Source: Streptomyces sp. SirexAA-E (GTDB lineage: Bacteria > Actinomycetota > Actinomycetes > Streptomycetales > Streptomycetaceae). From it: 64,000 nucleotides of DNA. This document shows, piece after piece, positions 29,717 to 38,250 of the stretch. The first letter of the stretch is position 1, and the number at the start of each line of letters is the position of its first letter. The notes under the pieces were generated by a model. It was not told the DNA's origin. It made no database searches and worked only from the letters and a program-made list of their open reading frames with translations. The position numbers and the translations under genes were made by a program. The stretch spans positions 1,116,001 to 1,180,000 of the forward strand of contig NC_015953.1 of NCBI RefSeq assembly GCF_000177195.2, given 5' to 3'.

Positions 29717-30556
29717 TCAGCCGGTGCGGCGCGGGCGCTGGGCGCGCGCCGAGGCGTACAGGCAGACGGCGGCCGCGGTGGCGAGATTCAGGCTCTCCGC
29801 CTTGCCGTGGATGGGGACCCGGACGACCGCGTCGGCCAGCGCGCGGGTCTCCTCGGGCAGGCCCCACGCCTCGTTGCCGAAGACCCAGGCGGTGGGCCCG
29901 CCCATGGTGCCGGCGTCGAGTTCGTCGTCGAGGTCGTCGGTGCCCGCGCCGTCGGCCGCGAGGATGCGCACGCCGGCGCCGCGGAGCCCCTGGACGGCCT
30001 GCTCCACGGGTACGCCGACGGCCACCGGCAGGTGGAAGAGGGAGCCGACCGAGGCGCGCACGGACTTGGGGTTGTAGAGGTCCACGGAGGCGTCGGTGAG
30101 CACGACGGCGTCCGCTCCGGCCGCGTCGGCGCAGCGCAGCACCGTACCGGCGTTCCCGGGGTCGCGTACGTGGGCGAGCACGGCGACCAGGGTGGGCTTC
30201 GCGGCGAGGATCTCCTCGAAGGGCGAGTCCAGGAAGCGGCAGACGCCGATCAGCCCCTGCGGGGTGACGGTCTGCGAGACGTCCGCGAGCACGTCGGCGT
30301 CGGCGAGGTGGACCCGGGCCCCGGCCGCGTGCGCGGCGCCGACGATGTCGGCGTACCGGTCGGCGGCCTCGACGGTGGCGAAGAGTTCGGTCAGGGTGGA
30401 CGTGCCGTCGCTCCCCCGGTGCGCGGCCGCCTCGCGTACGGCCTGCGGCCCCTCGGCGATGAACCGGCGCTCCTTGCCGCGGAAGTTGCGCCTGGCCAGC
30501 CGGCGTGCGGCCGCGACGCGCGGCGAACGGGCGGAGATCAGTTCGGGGGTGCCCAT
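29717..30556 (-). CDS. SpoU/TrmH-family RNA 2'-O-methyltransferase
   Basis: 279 residues. An N-terminal RNA-binding domain (RNFRGKERRFIAEGPQAVREAA) is followed by the SPOUT methylase fold: VLAHVRDPGNAGTVLRCADAAGADAVVLT (motif 1), WVFGNEAWGLPEET (motif 2) and RVPIHGKAESLNLATAAAVCLY (motif 3). It methylates a ribose 2'-OH in rRNA or tRNA; the target nucleotide is unknown. ATG 30556 fits the family start (ISARSPRVAAARRLARRNFRGK). Its position after rplT is a conserved actinobacterial order. Confidence 0.93.
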   Translation of the reverse strand: MGTPELISARSPRVAAARRLARRNFRGKERRFIAEGPQAVREAAAHRGSDGTSTLTELFATVEAADRYADIVGAAHAAGARVHLADADVLADVSQTVTPQGLIGVCRFLDSPFEEILAAKPTLVAVLAHVRDPGNAGTVLRCADAAGADAVVLTDASVDLYNPKSVRASVGSLFHLPVAVGVPVEQAVQGLRGAGVRILAADGAGTDDLDDELDAGTMGGPTAWVFGNEAWGLPEETRALADAVVRVPIHGKAESLNLATAAAVCLYASARAQRPRRTG

Positions 30557-30571
30557 GGTCGGCGGCGAGCC

Positions 30572-30613
30572 TCTCTGCGTAACTCTGCTTCTCTGCGTAC
30601 GTTTCTCTGCGTA
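30572..30613. repeat. three copies of TCTCTGCGTA upstream of the methyltransferase gene
   Basis: Exact TCTCTGCGTA at 30572-30581, 30590-30599 and 30604-30613, with a partial CTCTGC between. On the coding strand this is TACGCAGAGA repeated 16-57 bases before the start codon. Too close to a start to be ignored, but no known regulator site was recognised. Confidence 0.7.
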
Positions 30614-30674
30614 CGCACCTCTACGTACGGCGGCCGTGCACGGGCCCCGGGGTGCGCACACGTCGCGCAACGCA

Positions 30675-30709
30675 CCGGACCCGCAGACGGCTGCCGCCTG
30701 CGGGTCCGG
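30675..30709 (-). terminator. terminator of infC-rpmI-rplT
   Basis: A perfect 12-bp stem (CCGGACCCGCAG / CTGCGGGTCCGG) with an 11-base loop begins 27 bases after the rplT stop. Confidence 0.8.
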
Positions 30710-30736
30710 CTCGGAACTCTCGAAGAGCGGCCTGGA

Positions 30737-31120
30737 TCAGGCGGCCTTCGGGGCGTTGACGTCGCTCGGGAGCGCCTTCTGGGCGACCTCGACGAGCGCG
30801 GCGAACGCGTTGGCGTCGTTGACCGCGAGCTCGGCCAGCATCTTGCGGTCCACCTCGATGTTGGCGGCCTTCAGACCCTGGATGAGGCGGTTGTACGTCA
30901 TGCCGTTCTGGCGGGCAGCGGCGTTGATGCGCTGGATCCAGAGCTGACGGAAGTCGCCCTTGCGCTTCTTGCGGTCGTTGTAGTTGTAGACCAGGGAGTG
31001 GGTGACCTGCTCCTTGGCCTTGCGGTACAGGCGCGAACGCTGTCCGCGGTAACCGCTGGCGGCCTCGAGGATCGCCCGGCGCTTCTTGTGTGCGTTTACT
31101 GCCCGCTTGACGCGTGCCAC
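30737..31120 (-). CDS. rplT: 50S ribosomal protein L20
   Basis: 127 residues, basic N-terminal half ([39 protein letters not shown]) and the conserved [23 protein letters not shown] core. Essential for early 50S assembly. Third gene of infC-rpmI-rplT. In Bacillus, L20 represses this operon; nothing comparable could be recognised here. Confidence 0.98.
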   Translation of the reverse strand: MARVKRAVNAHKKRRAILEAASGYRGQRSRLYRKAKEQVTHSLVYNYNDRKKRKGDFRQLWIQRINAAARQNGMTYNRLIQGLKAANIEVDRKMLAELAVNDANAFAALVEVAQKALPSDVNAPKAA

Positions 31121-31227
31121 TTTTAACTCCTTGCAGCGGGGCCGTGGTCGTACTCACACGGCCCGGAAACGAATGGGGTCCCGGACGGGTCGAGGGCGCG
31201 CCTCCGGCTCAGCCGGAAGCCGCGTCC

Positions 31228-31422
31228 TCACTTGCCGAGAAGCTTCTTGATCTTCTTGGCGTCGGCCGGAGCCACGACGGTCGTACCGGTCAGCGAGCGG
31301 GTCTTCTTCGACGACTTGTGCTCGAGCAGGTGGCGCTTGCCGGCCTTCTCGCGCAGCACCTTGCCGGAGCCGGTGATCTTGAAGCGCTTGCTGGCACCGC
31401 TGTGCGTCTTGTTCTTCGGCAT
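31228..31422 (-). CDS. rpmI: 50S ribosomal protein L35
   Basis: 64 residues, [42 protein letters not shown].., typical L35. Between infC and rplT, with gaps of 119 and 107 bases. Confidence 0.98.
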   Translation of the reverse strand: MPKNKTHSGASKRFKITGSGKVLREKAGKRHLLEHKSSKKTRSLTGTTVVAPADAKKIKKLLGK

Positions 31423-31513
31423 CGCGCCGTTATCTCCTCGTCAGTGGCGCCCCTCACGGTGCGGAGCACCGGACTGCAGGGGCGTCAGATCTTTGGGTGG
31501 TTCCGAGGGACCC

Positions 31514-31536
31514 GGGGGCGCCTGGCTGGCGCCCCC
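31514..31536 (-). terminator. hairpin just downstream of infC
   Basis: A perfect 9-bp GC stem (GGGGGCGCC / GGCGCCCCC) with a 5-base loop, six bases past the infC stop and inside the operon. No U-run. It may reduce read-through into rpmI-rplT or act as an RNA-stability element rather than a full terminator. Confidence 0.5.
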
Positions 31537-31541
31537 AGAGG

Positions 31542-32204
31542 TCACGCCTCGGAAGGTGTCTCGCCCGGAGCCTCGGCCGCTGCGGCGGGAGCCTCAGCGA
31601 CATCGCCCTCGGCTTCGGCGTCCGGGGTGGTCCCCTGACGCTCCGCCTTGCGGGCGGCCTGGGCCTCACGGGCCTCGGCCATGGCTTCGGTCTTCTTCTT
31701 GTGCGGGCCGAGAACCATGATCATGTTCCGGCCGTCCTGCTTGGGGTTGGACTCGATGAACCCGAGGTCCTCGACATCCGAAGCGAGACGCTGGAGCAGT
31801 CGGAAGCCCAGCTCGGGGCGGGACTGCTCACGGCCGCGGAACATGATCGTGATCTTGACCTTGTCCCCCTGCTTGAGGAACCGGACGACGTGACCCTTCT
31901 TGGTGTCGTAGTCGTGCGGGTCGATCTTCGGCCGGAGCTTCATTTCCTTGATGACCGTGTGCGCCTGGTTCTTGCGCGCCTCACGGGCCTTCATGGCGGA
32001 CTCGTACTTGAACTTCCCGTAGTCCATGAGCTTGCACACAGGGGGGCGGGCGGACGCCGCCACCTCGACCAGGTCGAGGTCGTACTCCTGTGCGAGCTCA
32101 AGGGCCTTGGCAAGCGGAACAATCCCGACCTGCTCGCCGCTGGGACCGACAAGTCGCACCTCGGGAACGCGAATCCGGTCGTTGATGCGGGGCTCGGCGC
32201 TGAT
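31542..32204 (-). CDS. infC: translation initiation factor IF-3, apparent ATC start
   Basis: 220 residues: an N-terminal IF3 domain ([26 protein letters not shown].. [16 protein letters not shown]), linker, a C-terminal domain ([21 protein letters not shown].. [19 protein letters not shown]) and an Ala/Glu-rich tail of about 50 residues typical of actinobacteria. No ATG, GTG or TTG suits the family start. A strong CGAGGAGG site sits four bases before ATC 32204, which gives (M)SAEPRIND, the expected N terminus. A rare start codon is the known means by which IF-3 limits its own synthesis in E. coli. The longer frame to 32348 has no conserved residues. Confidence 0.93.
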   Translation of the reverse strand: MSAEPRINDRIRVPEVRLVGPSGEQVGIVPLAKALELAQEYDLDLVEVAASARPPVCKLMDYGKFKYESAMKAREARKNQAHTVIKEMKLRPKIDPHDYDTKKGHVVRFLKQGDKVKITIMFRGREQSRPELGFRLLQRLASDVEDLGFIESNPKQDGRNMIMVLGPHKKKTEAMAEAREAQAARKAERQGTTPDAEAEGDVAEAPAAAAEAPGETPSEA

Positions 32205-32475
32205 GGATCCTCCTCGGTAGCACCACGCGACCGCCTGGCGGACAGCCGCGTAACGTCTGGTTTGAGACCAACCGAGCCGGGAGACGAAAAATGCCCCGGA
32301 CGGGACACAGGCGGGGCTCCTGGTGATACCGGAACACCGCCGCGGCAACCGCGGGGCGCATCGGGCGGCTCCATCGTCCGTACGGAACGATGGCTACCGC
32401 CTGACCGGTGACCCACCGTCCCAGGGGACGGTCAGGTGGGAGATCGGAGCCTCCACTTGTGGGCCGGGCACATAG
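32205..32475 (-). promoter_or_regulatory. long structured infC leader with candidate attenuator
   Basis: About 265 nt of untranslated leader. Hairpins seen in transcript order: ACCGTCCC/GGGACGGT (32415-32432), CCATCGT..ACGATGG (32371-32393), CCGCGG-CAA-CCGCGG (about 32339-32353), and GCCCCG/CGGGGC (32293-32317) immediately followed by UUUUU (32291-32287). The last has the form of an intrinsic terminator ahead of infC and is the only such U-run noticed in the operon. This suggests transcription attenuation; no RNA family was recognised. Confidence 0.6.
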
Positions 32476-32498
32476 GTGTCCGGCCGGTCGTTACACAA
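32470..32498 (-). promoter_or_regulatory. candidate promoter of infC-rpmI-rplT
   Basis: On the minus strand TTGTGT (32498-32493) and CTATGT (32475-32470) lie 17 bases apart in one of the few A+T-richer spots upstream. Moderate match to vegetative promoters. Confidence 0.4.
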
Positions 32499-32601
32499 GG
32501 TTAGCAGCCCGCTCGCGCGTGCGCTAATCCCCTGTTCCCCGGCCGTCCCGGCCCGCCTCCCGCCGGAAGGAGGCGTCCGGCCTGGCCTTATCGTGTGGGG
32601 C

Positions 32602-32967
32602 ATGAGTGACGCGACCACCCCCAGCAGCGACAGCCCCGGCTTCGACGACATGGCCCGCGACATCGCGGAGGTCCCCGCGGTCGAGGTGATCGTGACGGTC
32701 GCGGTCAACCTGATGAGCGCCGCCGCGGTGAAGCTCGGTCTGACCGAGGAGGGCGAGGCGCACAAGGACCTGGACGAGGCCCGCAAGCTGGTCCAGGCGC
32801 TGGCCGGGCTGCTCGACGCGAGCGCCACCGAGATCAGCACCTTCCACGCCTCCCCGTTGCGGGACGGCCTCAAGTCGCTCCAGCTGGCCTTCCGCGAGGC
32901 CTCGCTCGTACCGGACGAGCCCGGCCACGGCCCGGGTGAGAAGTACACCGGCCCGATCTACGGCTAG
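32602..32967 (+). CDS. DUF1844 family protein
   Basis: 121 residues, MSDATTPSSDSPGFDDMARDIAEVPAVEVIVTVAVNLMSAAAVKLGL..KDLDEARKLVQALAGLLDA, the complete DUF1844 pattern: two helices with a hydrophobic first one. Function unknown; widely conserved next to infC in actinobacteria. Head-to-head with the infC promoter. The C-terminal GEKYTGPIYG is typical. Confidence 0.88.
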   Translation: MSDATTPSSDSPGFDDMARDIAEVPAVEVIVTVAVNLMSAAAVKLGLTEEGEAHKDLDEARKLVQALAGLLDASATEISTFHASPLRDGLKSLQLAFREASLVPDEPGHGPGEKYTGPIYG

Positions 32968-33034
32968 CCGCAGCCCGTACCCGCCCCGAGCCCGCCGCCC
33001 GCCACCGTGGGGTGGCGGGCTCTTCCGTTCGCGT

Positions 33035-33763
33035 TCAGCGGCTGAAGAGCGGTTCTCCGGGCGCCGTCGCGCCGGCCGGGAGCAGCGCGAGATCGAGGCC
33101 GCGCACCAGCCGGGCGCGCAGGACCTCGCTGGCCGCCAGGGCGTCGGCGACCCGGCGGCCCGCCTCGGGCACCACCGCGTCCGGGGCGAGGACCAGGGCG
33201 AGGGTGCCGTCGGCCCGGCCGGGGCCGAGGTGGGCGCGGACCACGGCCGGTTCGGCGGCGGCGATCTCCCGTACGGCGGCGACCACCTGCGGGTCCTCCA
33301 GCGGATCGGTGCTGGTGCGGTTCTCGGCCAGGGCCAGCAGCGCCGGACCGGTCAGCTCGAAGGCGACGGGACCCGCGAGGTCCAGCACCACCGTGTCGGC
33401 CTTCTCGTGCGCGGCGGCCCGCAGCGCCTGGTGCAGGGGGACGGCGACGGGCCGGGCCTGCGGGTCCCAGCGGGCCAGCGTCCCGGTGGAGGTGAAGGCG
33501 GGCAGCGCCCGCCGGTCGCCGGCCTGGAGCGTCGGCACGGCCATGTCGCTGGTCTTCTCGCGGCGCAGACCGTTCTCGTCCTCCTCGACCTCGCCGAGGA
33601 CGGCGACGACGGGGACGAGCAGCCGGGCGTCCCGCAGCGCCGTCAGGACCGGGCCGACGGCGCTCCGGTCCTCGGACCACGCGGCCAGCGCGGCCGTCAG
33701 CTCGGGCGCGGCCGAGCCGTCGTCGTCGGAGAAACCGGGGTCCGGGATGTTCTTGAGCTCCAC
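33035..33763 (-). CDS. SseB-domain protein
   Basis: 242 residues of the SseB-like group: LRDARLLVPVVAVLGEVEEDENGLRREKTSDMAVPTL.. RALPAFTSTGTLARWDPQARPVAVPLHQALRAAA. The Lys/Glu pattern around EKTSDM is characteristic. Cytosolic, role unknown in actinobacteria. Convergent with DUF1844; no partner. Confidence 0.85.
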   Translation of the reverse strand: MELKNIPDPGFSDDDGSAAPELTAALAAWSEDRSAVGPVLTALRDARLLVPVVAVLGEVEEDENGLRREKTSDMAVPTLQAGDRRALPAFTSTGTLARWDPQARPVAVPLHQALRAAAHEKADTVVLDLAGPVAFELTGPALLALAENRTSTDPLEDPQVVAAVREIAAAEPAVVRAHLGPGRADGTLALVLAPDAVVPEAGRRVADALAASEVLRARLVRGLDLALLPAGATAPGEPLFSR

Positions 33764-33849
33764 ACGGCGAGCCTAGTGGGTCCGGATTCTCATCCCCGCG
33801 ACAGGTCGGGCACAGCCCGCTGCCAGCTCCGGTTCCTAGCGTCCGGGCC

Positions 33850-34734
33850 ATGCCCCGCCACAGAACACGCAGATCCGCCCTGTCCGTGTCACTGACGGCC
33901 GCGGTCCTGCTGGCAGGCTCCACGGCGGGTGGCGCGTACCTGATGGAGCGCGTCACGGACGCCGCGCCCGCCGCCGCGTCCTCCCCGCCCGTATCGTCCA
34001 CCCCGCAGACGAGTGAGGAGCCCGAGGTGGATCTCGACGCGGAACTGGCCGCCGCCCTGGCAACGGTGGCCGACGGGGCCGATGTGTCGGTGGCCGTGCT
34101 GGACCCGGACACCGGGGCGCGTGCGGTGTACGGCGACGGGGCGTACGACACGGCGAGCGTGGTGAAGGTCGACATCCTGGCGGCCCTGCTGCTGCTCACC
34201 CAGGACGAGGGGCGGCGGCTGAACGGCGCGGAACTCGCGTACGCGGACGCCATGATCCGGCGCAGCGACAACACCTCGGCCACCGAGCTGCTGAAGGCGG
34301 TCGGCGGCGCCGAGGGGCTGGACGCGGCGAACGCGCGGCTCGGGCTGACGGAGACGCGGGCCGTGCACGCGTGGGGCCTGACGCAGACCACGGCGGCGGA
34401 CCGGCTCCGGCTGCTGGAGGCGGTCTTCGGTACGGATTCGGAGCTGACCGCGGCCTCTCGCGCGTACCTCACGGGGCTGATGGGCGAGGTGGAGGCGGAC
34501 CAGCAGTGGGGGATCTCCGCCGCGGGCGACGACTGGGCGCTCAAGAACGGCTGGATGCCGCGTACGACGACGGGGCTGTGGGACGTCAACAGCATCGGCC
34601 GGGTGACGAGCGGCGGGCACACCTGTCTGGTGGCGGTGCTGTCGCGGGGCCACGCGTCGCAGGAGGCGGGCGTCGGCCTGGTGGAGGCGGTGGCGAAGAC
34701 GGCGGTGTCCGTGGTGGCCCGGGGCGCCCGGTGA
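33850..34734 (+). CDS. exported serine hydrolase, class-A beta-lactamase-like
   Basis: 294 residues. Signal or anchor at 12-35 (LSVSLTAAVLLAGSTAGGAYLM), a Ser/Pro/Thr linker (40-58), then the catalytic domain with SVVK (Ser103, Lys106), the SDN loop (139-141) and KNGW in place of KTG. The Glu of the omega loop is not obvious. Such proteins in actinobacteria are often hydrolases or penicillin-binding relatives rather than true resistance enzymes. Monocistronic. Confidence 0.83.
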   Translation: MPRHRTRRSALSVSLTAAVLLAGSTAGGAYLMERVTDAAPAAASSPPVSSTPQTSEEPEVDLDAELAAALATVADGADVSVAVLDPDTGARAVYGDGAYDTASVVKVDILAALLLLTQDEGRRLNGAELAYADAMIRRSDNTSATELLKAVGGAEGLDAANARLGLTETRAVHAWGLTQTTAADRLRLLEAVFGTDSELTAASRAYLTGLMGEVEADQQWGISAAGDDWALKNGWMPRTTTGLWDVNSIGRVTSGGHTCLVAVLSRGHASQEAGVGLVEAVAKTAVSVVARGAR

Positions 34735-34787
34735 CCGCGTACGGATCCCACCGGAACCACTACGGAAAGCAATCTTGCTGCATCGTA

Positions 34788-34803
34788 CATCTAGATGCAT
34801 CAT
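34788..34803. promoter_or_regulatory. palindrome over the marR start
   Basis: CATCTAGATG (34788-34797) is a perfect palindrome within a wider TGCATC..GATGCA dyad (34780-34799). It overlaps the first possible ATG of the MarR gene, a position typical of MarR self-repression. A+T-rich relative to its surroundings. Confidence 0.55.
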
Positions 34804-35259
34804 GTCCTTATGTATGAGCGGGACACGGAAGGATCCGGCCCCGGGGACGACCTCGCGGTCGCCGCCGAGCACCTGGTCCGCCACGTGCGCCGGAGCTCGC
34901 GCGCCGGAGGGCTCAGTCCCACGGCCGCGTCGACGCTCGGGCGTCTGGGTCGTGAGGGACCGCGGCGTCTGACGGATCTGGCCCGCGACGAGGGCGTCTC
35001 CCAGCCGAACATGACCCAGCTGGTCAACCGCATGGAGCGGGACGGCCTGGCCCGTCGTGTCGCCGACGCGCGGGACGGGCGCGGGGTGCTGGTGGAGGCC
35101 ACCGACCACGGCCTGGCGGTCTTCCGGCAGCGCCGCGCCGAGCGGGCCGAGGCGCTCCGTCGGCTGGTCGACGAGCTGAGCGAGCCGGAGCGGCGCGCGG
35201 TGGAGACCGCGCTGCCCGCCCTGGCCCGCGTCATCGAGGACCAGGCCCCCGGCCCCTGA
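34795..35259 (+). CDS. MarR-family transcriptional regulator
   Basis: 154 residues with the winged helix GLSPTAASTLGRLGREGPRRLTDLARDEGVSQPNMTQLVNRMERDGLARRVADARDGRGVLVEAT. Starts ATG 34795, or ATG 34810 (MYERDTEG); neither has a Shine-Dalgarno sequence. It is followed in the same direction, 59 bases later, by the MFS-USP gene, which it probably represses together with itself through the palindrome at its start. Confidence 0.88.
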   Translation: MHHVLMYERDTEGSGPGDDLAVAAEHLVRHVRRSSRAGGLSPTAASTLGRLGREGPRRLTDLARDEGVSQPNMTQLVNRMERDGLARRVADARDGRGVLVEATDHGLAVFRQRRAERAEALRRLVDELSEPERRAVETALPALARVIEDQAPGP

Positions 35260-35318
35260 CCGTCTTCTCCCGGGATCCGCTCACATCCGACCGTCCTCAG
35301 ACGCTGGAGAGAACGCGC

Positions 35319-37040
35319 ATGAGTACCTCGCACGGAAAGTCCCCCGGCCTGTTCAGGCAACCGAAGGCCGTCTGGGCCGTCGCCTTCGCCTGTGTCATCT
35401 CCTTCATGGGCATCGGTCTCGTCGACCCGATCCTGCCCGCCCTCGCCGACAGCCTGGACGCCACACCCAGCCAGGTCTCCCTGCTCTTCAGCAGCTACCT
35501 GATCGTCACGGCCGTCGCGATGCTCTTCGTCGGCTGGATCTCCAGCCACATCGGCGCCAAGCGCACCATGGTGGCCGGACTGGCCGTCATCGTCGTCTTC
35601 GCCGCACTGGCCGGCGCCACCGGCTCCATCAACGGCATCGTCGGCTTCCGCGCGGGCTGGGGGCTGGGCAACGCGATGTTCATCGCCACGTCCCTGGCCG
35701 TCATCGTCGCCTCGGCCAGCGGCGGGTTCAGCGGCGCGATCATCCTCTACGAGACGGCCCTCGGTCTGGGGATAGCCGTAGGCCCCCTGCTCGGCGGCGA
35801 GCTCGGCGCCATCAGCTGGCGCGGCCCCTTCTTCGGCGTCGCCGTCCTGATGGCCGTCGCGTTGGTCGCGACCCTCCTCCTCGTCCCCTCCACGCCCAAG
35901 CCCGAGCGGCCGACCTCACCGATCGCCCCGCTCAAGGCCCTGCGCCACCGCGGCCTGCTGACGATGGGCATCATGGCCCTGCTGTACAACTGGGGCTTCT
36001 TCACCATGCTGGGCTACGCGCCCTACCCCATGGAGCTGGAGGCCCATCAGCTCGGGCTGGTCTTCACCGGCTGGGGTCTGCTGGTCGCGGCCTTCAGCGT
36101 CTTCTTCGCCCCGCGCCTGCAAGCCCGCTTCGGCACGGCCCCCGTGCTGTACGCCAACCTGTTCGGCCTGGGTGTCGTGATGGCCGTCATCGCGGCGGGC
36201 GTCGGCACACCGACGGTGGTGATCGTCGCGGTCATCGCCAGCGGCGCGTTCATCGGCATCAACAACACCCTCACCACCCAGGCCGTCATGCTCGTCTCCC
36301 CCGTCGAGCGTCCGGTCGCCTCCTCCGCCTACGGCTTCCTGCGCTTCATCGGCGGCGGTCTCGCCCCGTACGTGGCCGGCAAGCTCGCCGACGCCACCGA
36401 CCTCGGTGTCCCCTTCTACGTCGGGGCGGCCACCTTCCTCCTGGCCATCCCGGTCCTGGCGAGCGGCCACCGCCTGCTCGCCGAGGCAGAGCGCTCGACC
36501 GGCGAGGAGACGCCGGTCGGCCCGTCCCTGGTCCCCGTGGGCGCCCCGGCGGAGCCGGGCGGCCGTCCGGTGGTCGTCGCGGTCGGCGGCCACGAACGGG
36601 CCGCCGCCGTCGTCGACGCCGCCGCCCGCCTCGCCCGCGACACGGGCAGCCCGCTCGAGGTCGTCCACGTCCGGCGGACCGCCGTCGTGGAGGAACAGGC
36701 CGTCGACACGGAGACCGACGAGCAGGCGCGGGCCGCGGTCACCTCCCACCTCGACCGGCTGGCCGCCGACGGCGTCACCGCCACCGGCCTGATCCTGACC
36801 GGTGTCGGCGACCACGCGGCCGCCGGACGGGCCCTGGCCCGGCACGCCACCGCCATCGGGGCCCGTACCGTGGCGGTCGGCCGCTCCCCGCGCGGCGCCC
36901 TCGTCCAGTTCGCCGAGGGCAGCTTCACCACCGCCCTCACCCACGCCGCCGGGTGCACCGTCGTCCTCGTCGAGGCCGACGACACGTCCCGTCACCTGAC
37001 GGCGGACACGCTGGCGGAACTGCGCGGCAGCACCCTCTGA
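35319..37040 (+). CDS. MFS drug-exporter-like transporter fused to a universal stress protein domain
   Basis: 573 residues. Residues 1-395 are a 12-helix MFS transporter of the DHA type (VDPILPALADSLDATPSQVSLLFSSYL, GWISSHIGAKRTMVAGL). After a Pro/Gly linker, residues 412-560 form a UspA-like domain (RPVVVAVGGHERAAAVVDAAARLARDTGSPLEVVHVRR ... GARTVAVGRSPRGALVQFAEGSFTTALTHAAGCTVVLVEA), with a G-x-S-x-R-G phosphate-loop-like segment that suggests ATP binding. The domain would lie in the cytoplasm and could sense nucleotides. ATG 35319 has GGAGAG upstream. Probably controlled by the adjacent MarR. Confidence 0.9.
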   Translation: MSTSHGKSPGLFRQPKAVWAVAFACVISFMGIGLVDPILPALADSLDATPSQVSLLFSSYLIVTAVAMLFVGWISSHIGAKRTMVAGLAVIVVFAALAGATGSINGIVGFRAGWGLGNAMFIATSLAVIVASASGGFSGAIILYETALGLGIAVGPLLGGELGAISWRGPFFGVAVLMAVALVATLLLVPSTPKPERPTSPIAPLKALRHRGLLTMGIMALLYNWGFFTMLGYAPYPMELEAHQLGLVFTGWGLLVAAFSVFFAPRLQARFGTAPVLYANLFGLGVVMAVIAAGVGTPTVVIVAVIASGAFIGINNTLTTQAVMLVSPVERPVASSAYGFLRFIGGGLAPYVAGKLADATDLGVPFYVGAATFLLAIPVLASGHRLLAEAERSTGEETPVGPSLVPVGAPAEPGGRPVVVAVGGHERAAAVVDAAARLARDTGSPLEVVHVRRTAVVEEQAVDTETDEQARAAVTSHLDRLAADGVTATGLILTGVGDHAAAGRALARHATAIGARTVAVGRSPRGALVQFAEGSFTTALTHAAGCTVVLVEADDTSRHLTADTLAELRGSTL

Positions 37041-37065
37041 GCCGGGCCCGCCCCCGAGGACCGCG

Positions 37066-38250
37066 TCAGCGGCGGCCGGGACCGCCGGTCCCGGCCCGCC
37101 ACAGCACCACGGCCAGGGCCAGCAGGGCGGCGCCGGCCACGCCGGCGGCCGGCGCCAGCCAACCGGCCGGCTCCGCGTGCTCCTCCTCCGGGTCGGGCCC
37201 GCTGCCGAAGTACCGCTTGCGGTAGCCGGCCGCGGCCTCGGCCCGCAGCCCGGCGGGGCTCAGCTCGGCCCCGGCCTCGATCGCGGCGGCCGGGTCGACC
37301 AGCCCGTACCCCCGGGCGTCGTCCCGCCCGCCCTGGGGTGCGTCGCGGGCGGTGTCCGTGAGCAGGGTCTTGATCTGCGCGGGCGACAGCCCCGGATGGG
37401 CGGCGCGCACCAGGGCCACCGCGCCGGAGACGAACGCCGAGGCGGCGGAGGTGCCCCACTCGATGTAGTAGTGCCGGTCGGGGTTGGCAACGACGATGTC
37501 GACCCCGGGCGCGCTGACCGTGGCGTACCAGCGGCGGGTGGAGAACGCGGCGTGCGTGCCGTACTTGTCGACGGCGGCGACGGCGATCACGCCCGGGTAG
37601 GCGGCCGGGTACGAGGGGCGGTCGCCCTTGTCCCCGCTGTTGCCGGCCGAGGCGACCACGGAGACGCCCTTGGACAGGGCGTACTGGACGGCCGCGTCCT
37701 CGCTGGGTTCCGGGTGGGCGGACTCGCTGTCGTCGCCGAGGGAGAGGTTGATGACGTCGGCGCCCTGGTCGGCGGCCCAGCGGATCCCGTCGGCGAGGGC
37801 GGTGCCGCGTGACTCGCGGGCCTTGGCACGGGAGGGGTCGGTGGACTCCAGGATCACCCGGCCCGGCAGGATCTTGGCCTCCGGCGCGACCCCGAGGACG
37901 CCTTCGCTCCCGTCGGCGCCGTTGCCGTGGCCCGCGATGATGCCGGCCATCGCCGTGCCGTGCAGGGCCCAGGACCGGTCGCCGCTCCCGGCGCCGAACC
38001 CTATGAAGTCCTTGCCCTCCAGGACCTGTCCCGTCAGGTCCGGGTGGCTGCCGTCGACCCCGGTGTCCAGGACCGCGACGGTGATCCCCTCGCCCTTCGT
38101 GGTCTGCCAGGCCCGGCCGGTGTGCAGGGCCTCGAGCCCCCACTGCTGGTCACGGATGGCGTCCGCCTGGGCGGGTACGGCGGGCAGCACCGCGAACGCG
38201 GAGGCCGCGGCCACCGCGCCGAGCGCGCGGAGCCGGTGGGGACGGGTCAT
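37066..38250 (-). CDS. mycP: mycosin-type subtilisin protease (type VII secretion-associated)
   Basis: 394 residues: signal peptide (LGAVAAASAFAVLPAVPAQA), subtilisin catalytic triad in VAVLDTGVDGSHPD (Asp), LHGTAMAGIIAG (His) and EWGTSAASAFVSGAVAL (Ser), an oxyanion Asn in ASAGNSGD, and a C-terminal membrane anchor (GWLAPAAGVAGAALLALAVVLW). This is the layout of MycP proteases that stabilise and regulate ESX secretion membranes. No other ESX core gene is in the window. The ATG overlaps the stop of the preceding proline-rich gene (ATGA). Confidence 0.9.
   Translation of the reverse strand: MTRPHRLRALGAVAAASAFAVLPAVPAQADAIRDQQWGLEALHTGRAWQTTKGEGITVAVLDTGVDGSHPDLTGQVLEGKDFIGFGAGSGDRSWALHGTAMAGIIAGHGNGADGSEGVLGVAPEAKILPGRVILESTDPSRAKARESRGTALADGIRWAADQGADVINLSLGDDSESAHPEPSEDAAVQYALSKGVSVVASAGNSGDKGDRPSYPAAYPGVIAVAAVDKYGTHAAFSTRRWYATVSAPGVDIVVANPDRHYYIEWGTSAASAFVSGAVALVRAAHPGLSPAQIKTLLTDTARDAPQGGRDDARGYGLVDPAAAIEAGAELSPAGLRAEAAAGYRKRYFGSGPDPEEEHAEPAGWLAPAAGVAGAALLALAVVLWRAGTGGPGRR

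Noticed and set aside
32205..32348. Longer infC reading from 32348
   Set aside because: Covers the leader hairpins, has no family residues and no ribosome site at its start.
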